A stretch of DNA of 64,000 bases. It comes from Loxodes magnus. Taxonomy: Eukaryota > Ciliophora > Karyorelictea > Loxodida > Loxodidae. Every line of letters begins with the position of its first letter. Position 1 is the stretch's first letter. Below the pieces are notes generated by a model. The model had not been told where the DNA came from. It saw nothing but the letters and a program-made list of their open reading frames with translations, and searched no databases. This document shows, piece by piece, positions 45,115 to 56,743 of this stretch. The DNA lies in the NCBI GenBank assembly GCA_946699065.1, contig CAMPDV010000142.1, positions 496,001 through 560,000 of the forward strand, read 5' to 3'. The translations under genes were made by a program, and so were the position numbers.

Positions 45115-45890
45115 TAATCATTAACCAATTAAATATTATCAATTTGTGTCGAAAAAATAAAACAAATAAAGTTTTTAATAAATGACAGCCTTTTTTTGTC
45201 TGCTTGCTTTCGATATTTTTTATTGCTCTCTTTTTATTTTAGACATTACATAAAAGAGTATTAAATATATTGATGGATAGTTGCATGAAAAAATGAATAA
45301 ACGAAGATAGAGAAGGCAAAAACGATTTTTAGTATAATAGAGTTAAACTTATATTTATGAATAAGTAAATTAATAATGCATATATTTAGACTAAAATGAT
45401 CCAAGTTGGTTCTAAAAGACATTAACACTTTATTTTTCATTTTATTAAATAAAAGCGTATTGTTATTTTGTAACCCTCTATACCCAAACTTATTGGTAAA
45501 AACTAAACAGAAGATATCTTTTATGTATATCAAAATTTAATTTACTTATGCATTGAAGATAATAAAAGTTGGAGCTATTTAATAATATTAAATGACTATA
45601 TACCAAATAAATTAAATGTGCTTCGTTTAATTGAGATTAAAATTTTTGCTTCCTTTAGCACCAATGTAAAGTAAAAATTATCTGATATTAATGATAAACA
45701 GCAAAAGATTCAAAGGATGGTTTAAATTAAATTTTTTTCAGGATAAACTAAGAAATATTCCATACTAAGAGAAGATTGAAACTAGATGACTGAAATGAAA
45801 ATTTTTATATTCCACTGGCTAAATAATTTAGTTATCTTAAAATTGAAGTAATTCCAAGACAGTATATTTTACATCCAAATACAAATTCCT
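45115..45890. other. AT-rich spacer
   Basis: A 90-codon minus ORF (45261-45533) has no recognisable feature and would not stop at its TAA under the local code. No gene is called. Confidence 0.35.
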
Positions 45891-45897
45891 AGAAAAA

Positions 45898-46820
45898 ATG
45901 GACAAATATAAAATATCGCAAGAGAATACTTTTAGTAACTCTTCATTATCTAGGAATAAAGAGGTTGCTATTAAATAACTGAGCATAGGTAGGTGCTTGG
46001 TAACTTATAAAGCATAAACTTGATTGTACACAACTTAAAATAGCTAGATTATAAGTTAATTAAGGAGATTATAAAAAATAGTAGCTAAGTATAATTATAA
46101 AGATTCTTCCAAAACCTTTAAATTAACTACAAAATTCTTTAAAACATGGACACTAACTTGAGAGCACTTTAAAAGCTTAGAGATATACCTATAGATAAAA
46201 GAGCCAGTCTGCCACCAAAATTCTAAAGCTATATACAAAATATCTTAAAAAATGTAAGATATTTTAGATAAAGTTTAAGATATTTAAGATACTTTCTTAA
46301 TTAAAAATAGAGAGTAAGATTAATTAAAATAGCAAACTAATATTTGGAAGATCTCGAGGTGAAAAAGAGGAAAAACTTACAAATTTAAAAATGAAATAGG
46401 AAGTAAGAAATAAGAGACTTATCATTCAAAATTAAAACTTCAAATTAAATTGAAAAGTTAACTCCCAATCTTGCAACTAAAAATGATTTTCTATAACAGA
46501 AAATAATTTAAATTAGCAACTTAAAGAAGAAATTTTATTTATCTTAATTACTTATAAGACAAATATAAAAAGGAGTTAGGCTTATCTATAAAGCGATTAT
46601 AATTAAATAAATAAAATTTAAAATAAAGTGAAAATTTTGAAGATAGACTACTAGAATAATCTAAAATTTTAATCAAAATAAGTTATAAGACATGTTCCAA
46701 ATGAAGAATAGATTGTAGTTGATTACTTCTAGAGTTCTAGCAAGAACAATAAATATATTATCTAACTTCTTTGTAGAAATTAAAGTATTTAAATAAAATA
46801 TTCAAAATATACGAATTTTT
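45898..46820 (+). CDS. Unrecognised polar protein
   Basis: The ATG at 45898 opens MDKYKISQENTFSNSSLSRN and EVAIKQLSIGRCLVTYKAQT. Further on are NQQLKEEILFILITYKTNIK and VIRHVPNEEQIVVDYFQSSS (about 46690). The composition is charged and Ser/Asn/Gln-rich. No domain is recognised and frame continuity was not fully traced. Confidence 0.35.
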
Positions 46821-47399
46821 ACAAAAACAACAAAAGCTAAAAAATTATAAAAGTTGTATATATGTATAACCAAGGAAAATTTAATTACCCTTAATTATTA
46901 GTAAAATTTATGATGTTTAAACTAACTTTTTCTAGATTGATATATTTTATAATTTTTAAAGTTCTTGAGGTATTAATTTTATTATTATTTACATTTCATC
47001 AAAGATAAATTATTTAATAAAGCTTAAAATGTTTTACTAATTTCTTCTAAATATGATTTAATAGAAAATCTAAAATTTGCTAAGTCCTATTGATTTTCCT
47101 TCTTTATACTGCTTATGATTTTGAAATAGTTTCTCTAGATAATTAAATTATCTACTCTTAACCTTATATGCTCTAGTAACTATATAAGAAAAGTTTAATT
47201 TAAAAATCATTTTACTTATCTTGAAAAATCCCTCATTAATAAAATATATCCACTTAGTTTAATCTAGTATTTACATAAGAATTAACTAAATAGCACAATT
47301 TAAATTGTAAGCATAGTTATCAAACTTATATTAATTTAATATTATTTTGCTTAAACCTTTTACAAATAAATTTTCTTTTTATTTAGACTAGCATTTTAT

Positions 47400-48500
47400 A
47401 AAATATTTGACTAAATTTGTATGTTTATTAAAACTAATGATATATAGACACCTTCAAATTAAAAATTCTTCACTATTTTCATTTGCAGAATTAATAGATT
47501 TATCTTCTAGATTCAACTCGTAATTTCTATTTAAATTTTGATTATGGGAATTACTATAAACTATGGAAGTTTTTTCTTTCTTACCTTTGGTTCTAGTATT
47601 TTCTATTTATTTTTTCTTCTTTTTGTATTCTTTTTTCTCTTCTAATAACTTTACTGTTGCTGGTGAGCTAAGTTCTTTAATGGGAGATTATTATCTGAAA
47701 TAAGAAATTACTCTTTAGTTTTCTGGAATAAATCTCCAGGACTTTTATTTAAATCTTTCTTTTTTACAAAATATTATATTTAGCATGTTTCATCATCACT
47801 TGATATGTTTTCACTATGCTAACTTTCTTCAGTTATTTGTATCAAGTTTAGCTATAAAATTAAAATTCTTACTGATTATATTTGATAGGAAAGTTTTTCG
47901 CTTTATTCAGTGCAAGATGCTTCAATGTCTAATTTTAAGCTTATATGTATATTCAGCATATCTGTGATTTTATTCATTTCGGCTAACATAACTGAACCTC
48001 TTAGACAATTAATAGAATGCTTCATTAATATTTCTTCTTAAGAGAATTAATTTTCTAGCTTTTTTCACTCGATATGGATATTGTATAAATGCTTATTCAG
48101 TATTTCAACAAGAGAAATCAGTTTGGAAGAAGGATTTTTAACTGATATAAATAAGACTAATTTTATTCAGTTCTTTTGTGAAGTTTATCTTTTTTCACAT
48201 TAGAAATTTAATTCAACCTTTTTTCCAAAGCAGCTATGAATCAAAACTTCGAAAGTAAGACTCATAAACTCCTTTATTAACTTCTCATCAGCGAGAACTT
48301 CTTAAGGAAGTGTCTAAATTTGAAAACTCAAGTCAATATAATTTTTCAGTATTTCCTTTTTAAATTTATCGAATATACCACTAAGTATCTCTTTCAATCT
48401 CACCTTGCCTATCTATTAGAAACTAGTTATATTATCCAATTTTTCTTACAGATTTCTTGATACTTTGATATTCGGCTTTGAAATAAATTCCATATTTACT
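47400..48500 (-). CDS. Unrecognised helical protein with acidic and lysine-rich C-terminal region
   Basis: The minus frame is consistent from about 48430: EILSGIFDKFKKEILKNYID, LADEKLIKEFMSLTFEVLIH and VEILNKHLYNIHIEWKKLEN, then INCLRGSVMLAEMNKITDML. The C-terminal part has an acidic patch (SQHSENISSDDETC) followed by a basic stretch that could be a nuclear localisation signal (YQKRKKNTKRRKNKQ). One or two single-base shifts near 48170 and 47900 are needed. The plus ORF at 47785-47967 is its shadow. No domain is recognised. Confidence 0.5.
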
Positions 48501-48519
48501 TAAATTAAAGTTAAATTAA

Positions 48520-50850
48520 CTCTTGGGTTATTTATTAGTATTCTGAGAAATAATTGAACAATATAGCCTAGAGAAAAATATTAGATATAAGCATAGATGA
48601 GAATAGTAAGATAATAGAATAAAGGCCTAAAATATAAGATCACTAAGCAGCTATTTATGGTTTTATAAATTTAACGGGTTCTTCTTTATTTAATCTAGAG
48701 TTCATAATTCTAAAAATTAAGTTTTTGCTTAATATATTTTAGTGAACTTAGATACAAATATTTTTAACTTCAGTATAAATATCCATGAAAATTCTTAACA
48801 ATTAAAGAAATAATTTTCAAATGCTTTATATAGGAAGCGAGTAAACTATTAAATTCATTTTAAATAAAACAATCTAAAGACTTAACAATGATTACTTAAT
48901 TATTTCTTTAAATTTTTTAACCTAAAAATAAGCATGGAATAAGAATATAAATCATAAAATTTAAAAAATTTTCGATTTTATTAATTTAGCTAAACATCAA
49001 TAATTCTTAGATTTTCTATTTTAATTTTTTGCTTAATCTTGATTTATTTATAAAATGAACTTTTTAACGTGATTTCTTTTTAAATTAATTTATTTAATGT
49101 TTTTTTAATTTTAGAGATAAAGTAAGCATAAAAGTTTGCTATTTTTATAATTTTATCTATTTAAAGAGAGAAATTAGAAATTATTTTATCACTAATTTTA
49201 CTATAAAATAAATTTAAAAATTCGAAAAAATAAATTTTTTTTTCTTTCTTTTCAAATCAATATTAAAATGAAATTTTTTTAAATACTAATATTTTCAAAC
49301 TTTTTTATTTAGCCTAAAAAATTTATTTAATAGATGCTTAATTAATAGCAAAATTTTTAAATTTTTAATCCAGAAAATAAACAAAAAGCTAATTTATCTA
49401 GCAAAAATATTTAAACTTAAATTTGAAAAAAAAATCTAATATCTAATAGCATTATTTATTATATATATTTACTTAAAAATTGTATAATTTAAAATTTCCT
49501 CAAATCTTCTTTAAGTTTTATAAGATAAAAATAATTTTATAAATAAAACAGACAAAATAAATATTTATTTTAAATGAACATTTAGTTTTCCTATTTTGAC
49601 GAAATATAAAAATTTAGATAAAACAAGTGAGATTTTAAATTAAAATTTTAAATTATAAAAACAATAAATTTTTATTATTTTTTACAGCAAAAATTACATA
49701 TTTTGATTTATTTACACATTCTAATTTATTCAAATAAAATAATTTCAAATCCTTTAAAATTTTAAGAAATATTAAAATGTTTTTTAGATTGCAAGTTTTT
49801 ATTTTTTTTCTGTTTACTTTTTTCATTTTATTTTATTTTAATCTTTTATATAGTTTTTGAGAACATAATTTTTGAAATTTGTTGATTTATATAAATAAGT
49901 TATTTCAAGAAGATAATTTTTTTTTTTATTTTAATTTAAAATTTAAGAAGATAAAAATAATTTTATAAGCTAGAATTAACTAATGATAAGTTTTAAGGTT
50001 TGATCTAATCTGCTTTAATATCATTATTTGAAGCAATAATTATAATATTAATGAAAACCCGCAAAAAATAAAAAATTATAAACTGTCAGTATAGACTCAC
50101 ACTTTTTCGTTGTTGATAATTGTTTATCTAAATCTAAAAATTTTTTTGCTAAAAAATAAACATTTAAATTTAAATCTAATCTCTATTAACTTTAGGAATT
50201 TTTAAAAAATGTTAACAATTTTCAAGTTTGTTTTAATTATAAAAATAAAAATTTAATTTTTTATAATCGTTTATCTATCTAGAAAGAATATTCATAAAAT
50301 AAAAAATTATCTTATGTTATATTCTTTTATAATATAAATTTTTTGACAGATATAATTTCCATAAATTTTAACCATTTTTAATATTATATTAATGTAAAAA
50401 ACTTTTATTATTAATTGAAGAAGAAAATTAGATTTTTTTAGCTAGAAGGGATATAAAATTTTTTCTTTTAAGAACATTCATATGTATTTTTATGATTTTT
50501 TTAATCAAAAAGTATGATTTTTCACTTCCTCATAGATTTTAAAACTATGATATTTTATTTATTTAAGGATAATTAATCCTCATAATGAAATAGTTAGTAT
50601 TTAGTCTTTGTTTTTTTTGCAAATTATTGCTTTTAATATCATATTCATATATATTTTTATAATTTAGGAAGATTTTGATTGTGGAAATTACTTTTAAACT
50701 AAATTTTTCTATTTATGTAATAATGAAACATTCATTTAATAATTGTGGATATAGAAGTGAAAATTTTCGATGATTAGAATTATTTTAGATGGCTTGTTAT
50801 TAATTCTTTCGAATATATATTTATATGTTTGTCTAAACTCTTTGTTGTTA
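48520..50850. other. Very AT-rich gene-free stretch
   Basis: The part 48960-50900 is almost pure A/T homopolymer mix. Neither strand gives protein-like composition in any frame. I found no tRNA, element or repeat. It is simply spacer, and the AT-richest two kilobases of the window. Confidence 0.45.
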
Positions 50851-52415
50851 TCAAAAATTTTTAAGTTTTTCAATTTTTATTTCATTTGTCTGAAAATGTA
50901 CGTATTAGAATATTATTTATCTTGATATTTAAGGATTCGCAAATACTTCCAAATAGGATACTAAACCTTTTTCGTTTCTTCTATAGGAAATGTATTACGT
51001 GATAACTTACACGATTTTATAACTTCTAAAGCTTCTAAGAGTTTACAGTATTTTAATATTAAATGTATATCTTAATCATCTAAATTGAAGTTTTGAAGTT
51101 TGAAATATCTAAGTCTGATGTTTGATGCAAATTCTTAGATTCCATTTAAGTTTTTATCTATTTTTAAATTGGCCAAGCTTAAACTCCATAGTTACTAACA
51201 ATTTTGCTAAATTACTTTAAATACTTAATCAGTTATTTAAATTTACTAGTTTGGTTCTATTTATTTCAGTTGGCTACATTACTAGAATATCTACTCCATT
51301 GTTTATTAATCTAGCTAAGCTATATTGACTAATCCTATTTACTGGTACTTTGATTCATATTTACCAATCTACTTAAGAGATATAGTTTTAAGTAATTCCA
51401 ACCCTTTCAAATGGAGAGCTTTAAGACTAGGAGTATTTTACATAAGGAGAATTAATTGATCATCAGTAAAATTCTGACAGTCTTCTATAAAAAGTTATTA
51501 GAGTGATTAAAAGGTTAAGAAATAAAATTTTGAAAGATATTAAAATCGAAATTATTATTAAGCTTTAACTAAATTAGATTGCTATTTCTAATTCATCCTA
51601 ATATTTCATTAATAGAACTGTTTTATTATGAATCAAAGGAAATTATATTAGGACATAGCTAAAGTAGTTAGTTTATTTGCTTGTTTTAGTTGATAACTAT
51701 TTCTTGCACTAAATTTCCTTTTATTTATAGATAGTCTTGAATGTAAGAAATTTATATTAAGTTACTGATTATTCTTATAACTTTTAAATTCAAGTCCAAA
51801 CAAAATCTATTAGAAAGCTGCCTGTTATTCCATTTTTATTATATTTATAATCACTTCCATTTCAAGATATTCTAGTTTAACTAGCCTAGATAAAAATCTC
51901 ATATCTTAGTCATTCGAAATTCCTTAAAAGACTAACTTTTTTATAGAAGAATGTAGTAAGCTAAGTAGATAAAAATCTTAATTAGTACTCTATATTTAGA
52001 GTTCTTAAAGAGGAGTTTTTCAATTATTTTATATATTTAATAACTGATTAAAGGCAAGAGATACATAAAGCATTCTATAAATTTCATTAGTCAAACTCTA
52101 ACTCAAACCTTATAAATCTATATTTAAACTTTTAACTTTTTAATACCCTAATTACTTTAAACAGCTTTACATCTTACTTCTAATGTATGAAACATCATCA
52201 TTGTATTGATTGATATTTTCTATATTTCATATGGAAAAATATTTAGATATTTATTAACTCTCTGCAAATTGCATATACTTCTTAAACTTAAAAAGGAAAA
52301 TATTAGATTCATTAAGTTTTAGTTCTTCCAAGTTTTAATGAAACTAGAATTAGTAAAACTATTGTCCTATTATTAAAAACTAAATTTATCTCTTGTCTAA
52401 GTCTAAATATTTCAT
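50851..52415 (-). CDS. Leucine-rich-repeat protein (AMN1/FBXL-type LRRs)
   Basis: The ATG at 52415 starts MKYLDLDKRQIQFLIIGQQ. Repeats of the cysteine-containing LRR type follow: NLEELKLNESNIFLFKFKKY, VKSLNIDLQGLSQSLTNEIY, LQQLFIEDCQNFTDDQLILL, SLKALHLKGLELLKTISL and ITDQVFKVIQQNCQQLWSLS. The last clear one is LRYFKLQNFNLDDQDIHLIL, with KYCKLLEALEV after it. The pattern L..L.L..C..ltD..l..l...c..L is that of AMN1/F-box LRR solenoids, which bind partner proteins. I see no convincing F-box in this frame. The stop is probably TGA 50853-50851 after one base correction. It lies 104 bp downstream of the MORN gene, same strand. Confidence 0.75.
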
Positions 52416-52519
52416 TATTATAAAATCCTTTTAATTTTATCTGTTAAAAAGATATCCTAATCGTATATCACTTCATTAGATAAAGAAAACTATATAGTAC
52501 TAAAAAGTTAACCGTTCTT

Positions 52520-53614
52520 TCAATTGCCTTTATATTTTAGAACATTTTATTAAAATGCTTGTTTAGAGCTTTAACCTTGCTAGAATATTTATTTAAGTGA
52601 AAATCAAAAAATTCCTTATTCTGAGAATTTATCACCTTAAAATTATCCTTCATATTTATCTTCGTTAGTATACTAAAGAATTCCAGTCTATGGTTAGTCA
52701 TAATTTCATTCACCTTCAAATATTTTTCCGTTTTTATATTTCATTACTCCTTTTCCTTGTCTTTTCCATTTTCAAACTTTCCTTCATATTTATCTCCATT
52801 TTTATCTTAATAGGTTCTTGTATTGATTCGCCTTATTCAGAATTTTCTTCTAATTATTCTCCATTTTTAAGTTTCATTTTTCCTTATCCTAATTTTTATC
52901 CCATACAAATTTTTCCTTAAAACTTATTTCCATCTTCATATACAAAAATCACTACTCCATTATATGGTTAATCCTAATATCATTCGCCATCAAATATTTC
53001 GTTGTATTTATTTTTAATTATACCTTATCCTTGTCTTAAGCCATTTTCAAATAATCCTTCAAATATATCTCCATTATTAAATTTCAATATACCCTTACCT
53101 TACATTTTTCCATTTTCAAACTTACTTAGTAATTATTTCCATTTTAAAATATAAAAATCCTATTCCATTTCACGGTTCATCTTAAGATCATTCTTCCTAA
53201 AACTCTTCATCATTCTCATATCTAATTGTTTCTTATCCTTATTTTTTACCATTTTCAAATTTTCCTTTAAACTTATCACCATTTTCAAACATAAAGACTC
53301 CTTTTCAATTATATAGCTTATCTTAAGATCATTCTCACTAAAACTCTTCACCATTCTCATATCTAATTGTCCCTTATCCTTATTTTTTTCCTTTTCCATA
53401 TTTTCCTTCATATATTGCTCCATTTTTATTTGTAAGAATTCCATAACTTTAATTATCTTTTATCAATCACCTTCAAATTCTCTTCCATCATAATAATTCA
53501 TTTTTCCTTAACTTTATTTTCTTCTATTTTCTATCTGTCCTTCATATTTATTTCCATTTTATTAGATAAAAATGGAAAACTTCTTGTAAAAAACCTCTTC
53601 TCAAAAGGATTCAT
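52520..53614 (-). CDS. MORN-repeat protein
   Basis: Start ATG 53614 (MNPFEKRFFTRSFPFLSN), stop TGA 52522-52520 after ..NVLKYKGN. About eight to nine MORN motifs cover nearly the whole protein: GNKYEGQIENRRKQSQGKMN, GREFEGDWQ, AIYEGKYGKGKKQGQGTIRY, GDKFKGKFENGKKQGQETIR, DIFEGLFENGLRQGQGIIKN, DKYEGKFENG and GKIFEGEWNYDQPQTGILQY. The conserved W of Y.G.W is TGA at several places (for example GEWYQD, QWEWSQD, GEWNYD). Four or five single-A corrections are needed. MORN repeats act as dimerisation and cytoskeletal or membrane scaffolds and are common in ciliate basal bodies. The minus ORF at 53160-53444 is its out-of-frame shadow. Confidence 0.85.
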
Positions 53615-53721
53615 CTTACGAGCAATAAAATATATTTTAAGTACTCTAATTGCTGTAATAAGAAAATTTCAACCTCCTAAGAACAGTTCAAGAACTAGAA
53701 AGAAAAATAGAGCACCTGATG

Positions 53722-54240
53722 TACAATTAATAAGAATAAATGAAAAATGAAAATAAATAGACAGGAAACAACAAAATAGAAGAGCTAGAGAAAAAATTCG
53801 ACTAATTCGCAGAACTAACTGAAAGCATATTTTTGCAAAATATACAGGGGAATGATCCTATGGATGTGGAGAAACAGCCTACAATAAAAGATATTCCCTA
53901 TAGGAAAATACTGCGATGGTGATACTGCAAGAGACCAGGACACAAAGTTAGAAACTGCTTCTAATTCCAATAAAAACAGAAAGCAGAAAATTTAAAGCTA
54001 TGAAGAACCATAAGTAAACTATATTGCACTGCGGAAGGAAGAATTTATAGTAGAAAGATGTACGCGGGGCATGAAACTCTAGAAGACGTGATTATAGCAG
54101 GACAAAGAAGAAATGAACAAATGCTTGGAATAAAGATTGATTGAAGCAAGATTATGAAAATAAAAAAGGGAGAACACAGCACAGATAGATATGTGCTTCA
54201 AGAAGAAGACTGCAAATGGAAATTTTAACAAAACTATTAA
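53722..54240 (+). CDS. Gag-like (LINE ORF1-type) protein, copy 6
   Basis: The frame reads KIEELEKKFDQFAELTESIF, LQNIQGNDPMDVEKQPTIKD, then a knuckle RWWYCKRPGHKVRNC. That knuckle lacks the first Cys but keeps C-x4-H-x4-C, and one of the two W is TGA. Next are QKAENLKLWRTISKLYCTAE and GIKIDWSKIMKIKKGEHSTD. It is closest to copy 1 (32560). The end is near 54225 at a TGA. It sits divergently to the MORN gene (108 bp between). Confidence 0.65.
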
Positions 54241-54309
54241 ACTTTAAAAAGTGACGAACCTTATTGATAGATGGGATCACTATAATTAATTATAAATTAT
54301 AAATTATAT

Positions 54310-54806
54310 ATATTTTTTTAAAACCTCCATAGTTGTTCGAAGGTGAACAACAAGGTTATCTTCATCAGAGGTTGGGGAAGTTAAGTACCCATAATCGACT
54401 TTATGTCTTCCTCTACTTTGGTTTGACCTCGAGACATAAGATTCTTAGACCTTCGGCACTGACTTATTTTAATTTTTAATTCTGGAACGAAAAAGAAATA
54501 ATATTGCGAGCTTCATCAGAGGTGGGGAATTTAAGTACCCATAATTGACACATGTCGTCCTCTGCTTTGGTGATGCAATGAGACACAATCCTGCCATGTC
54601 CTTGGACCTCCAGCAAGTATTAAAGATTACGATTATTCTGAAATTATATCAGTATTGAACATTTTTATCAGTACTGAATAATTATACCAGTATTGAACAA
54701 GGTTTATCATTATCTGATAATTTTATCAGTAAGAAACATTCTTGTCAGAATGAAACATTTTTTTTTAAAGAGCTGCGCACCAATGAGAGTGCTACGCGCT
54801 CTATAA
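54310..54806 (+). mobile_element. SINE-like element, family A, left arm
   Basis: This carries two direct repeats, about 150 bp apart (54366-54430 and 54509-54575), of a module CTTCATCAGAGG...TTAAGTACCCATAAT...CTTTGG. A tract of degenerate TTATCAGTATTGAACA units (54645-54760) and the terminal hairpin GAGCTGCGCACCAATGAGAG...CGCGCTCTATAAT follow. It ends in TTTATTTATTATTTATTTA. The element at 56015-56511 is its inverted match over the full length. Confidence 0.8.
54645..54760 (+). repeat. Degenerate short tandem repeats inside family-A element
   Basis: About six imperfect units around ATCAGTANTGAA or ATACCAGTATTGAA occur, mirrored at 56072-56180 in the inverted copy. Alternating TCAGTA and TACTGA words could form small hairpins in RNA. 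Confidence 0.7.
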
Positions 54807-54810
54807 TCAA

Positions 54811-55805
54811 ATTTATTTATTATTTATTTATTATGAGAATATTTGTTAAATGAAAAGAAGAACATATTAAAGAAAATAAGTATTAATAAAAGTTTATTTC
54901 TTGAGCTTCCTTTATTAATTACATTTATCTAAAATAGATATAAGAGAAAAAAATTAAAAATATTTGAGTAGATCTTATCATTTTACTAATTTTTATTAAT
55001 TTTTCCATAGATTTTTTAATAAATATTCTATTTTTTTAATTTGATTTATTGAGAATTTCATATTCTTTATGACTTTCAATTTATGTCTCTTAATCGGTTT
55101 TCTTCATTTTACTTTAGATTTTATAGTTTTATCTGAGTATTTAAATCAATTTTTCTTATCTTCTTTCTCTTTCTTCTTTACTCAATTTTTTTAAGAACTT
55201 AGAGAAAATTTTTATTAAATTTTATGATTTTTTTTTCAAATAGTTTACAATTTCTTTTAAAAAGCAATCTGCATCAAAAAAATCTAATTTATTTATTTAT
55301 TTTTTATTATGAAAAGAAGATTTTTATAATTTTTTATATTATTTGTATTATTTTTCTTTTAAGCTATTGGCTTATTAAGATTTATTTTTTAAGTATCTTT
55401 TAATAGCTTTACCTGATTCTTAACTAAAGTTATTTAAAATTTTTAAGTAATTTATTTCTTAGCTAACTTTTTCAAAGATTAGATGAAAGGTTTACTTTTT
55501 TTAATTTATTTTGTTGTTGTTTATAAGGAAAATTAAGAAGATATTTCTAGTTATATCACTAATATATAAAAATAAGCTATTATTATTTTATATAATTTAG
55601 CTATTAAAGATTTATCTCATATTTTATTTTCAAATCAATTTTACCAAAAAGAAGTATTATTTATATAATATTTTAAATATAATATTTCATAAGTTTAAAT
55701 AATTTAGTATATATGACTTTTAGTTATAAATTTATTGATAGCTACCTTTTATATATATATTTAATAAATTTTAATATTTTTATTTATTTTATAAATAACT
55801 TTATA
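54811..55805. other. AT-rich spacer between inverted family-A elements
   Basis: Apart from the tRNA-Ile that follows, I find no feature in this stretch. Confidence 0.4.
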
Positions 55806-55811
55806 AAAAAT

Positions 55812-55884
55812 GGTCACAGTGAGTCTCGAACTCACGACCTCTGCGTTATTAGCACAGCGCTCTAACCAGCTGAGCTATGCGACC
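55812..55884 (-). tRNA. tRNA-Ile(AAU)
   Basis: Minus strand: acceptor GGTCGCA/TGTGACC, D-arm GCTC/GAGC, anticodon stem CTGTG/CGCAG with loop CTAATAA (anticodon AAU, decoded as inosine in eukaryotes), T-arm GTGAG/CTCAC with TTCGAGA. No intron. A T-run follows on the minus strand. Confidence 0.97.
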
Positions 55885-56014
55885 TTTTATTTAAAATACA
55901 CCGAAAGTTTATATATTTAATTAACTAATGCTAACTTTAAAGTCAAAGAAACTCTTTACAAAAGTAGAAAAAACTAAAGTTATTATAATAAATAATAAAT
56001 AAATAAATTTGATT

Positions 56015-56511
56015 ATAGAGCGCGTAGCACTCTCGTTGGTGCGCAGCTCTTTAAAAAAAAATGTTTCATACTGACAAGAATGTTTCTTTCTAATAAAATT
56101 ATCAGATACTGATAAACTTTGCTCAATACTGGTATAATTATTCAGTACTGATAAAAATGTTCAATACTGATATAATTTAAGAATGCTCGTAATCTTATCT
56201 ACTTTTTGGAGATCCAAGGACATGGCAGGATTGTGTCTAATTGCATCACCAAAGTAGAGGACGACATGTTTCAATTATGAGTACTTAAATTTCCCCACCT
56301 CTGATGAAGCTCGCAATATTATTTCTTTTTAGTTCCAGAATTAAAAATAAACGAAGCCAAGCCAAGCCAGTGTCGAAGGTCTAAGAATCTTATGTCTCGA
56401 GGCCAAACCAAAGCAGAGGAAGACATAAAGTCGATTATGGGTACTTAACTTCCCCTACCTCTGATGAAGATACCCTTGTTGTTCACCTTCGAACAACTAT
56501 TGCGGTTTTAA
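56015..56511 (-). mobile_element. SINE-like element, family A, right (inverted) arm
   Basis: This is the reverse complement of 54310-54806, from the hairpin (56015-56055) through the repeat tract to the GTTGTTCACCTTCGAACAAC palindrome (56479-56498). It has scattered substitutions and a small insertion near 56352. The two arms could pair as a long hairpin with a 1.2-kb loop. Confidence 0.8.
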
Positions 56512-56743
56512 GAAATATAATAAAAACTAATATAGGAATAAAGTTATAGTGGCTAGATAAAGATAAATTTGATATAATCCTAAATTTAACATTTTAACTA
56601 GAACTTTAAAATTTTAATTACATTCTATCAAATAAAAGTAAAATATTAAGAGCAAAATAATTTATTTTTAAATCCCTTTATATTAAAGAAAATAAAATTT
56701 ATAAGTATTTTATTTAATTTTTTAATTATTAAATGTAATAAAT

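Noticed and set aside
52250..52340. F-box-like peptide LMNLIFSFLSLRSICNLQ on the minus strand
   Set aside because: It is in a different frame from the LRR protein. The LRR frame through the same DNA reads as good repeat sequence, so the F-box look-alike is probably chance.
53160..53444. 94-codon minus ORF with repeated M/K/E peptide
   Set aside because: It is the wrong frame of the MORN repeats; the MORN frame gives the canonical Y-G-W/G-x-G pattern.
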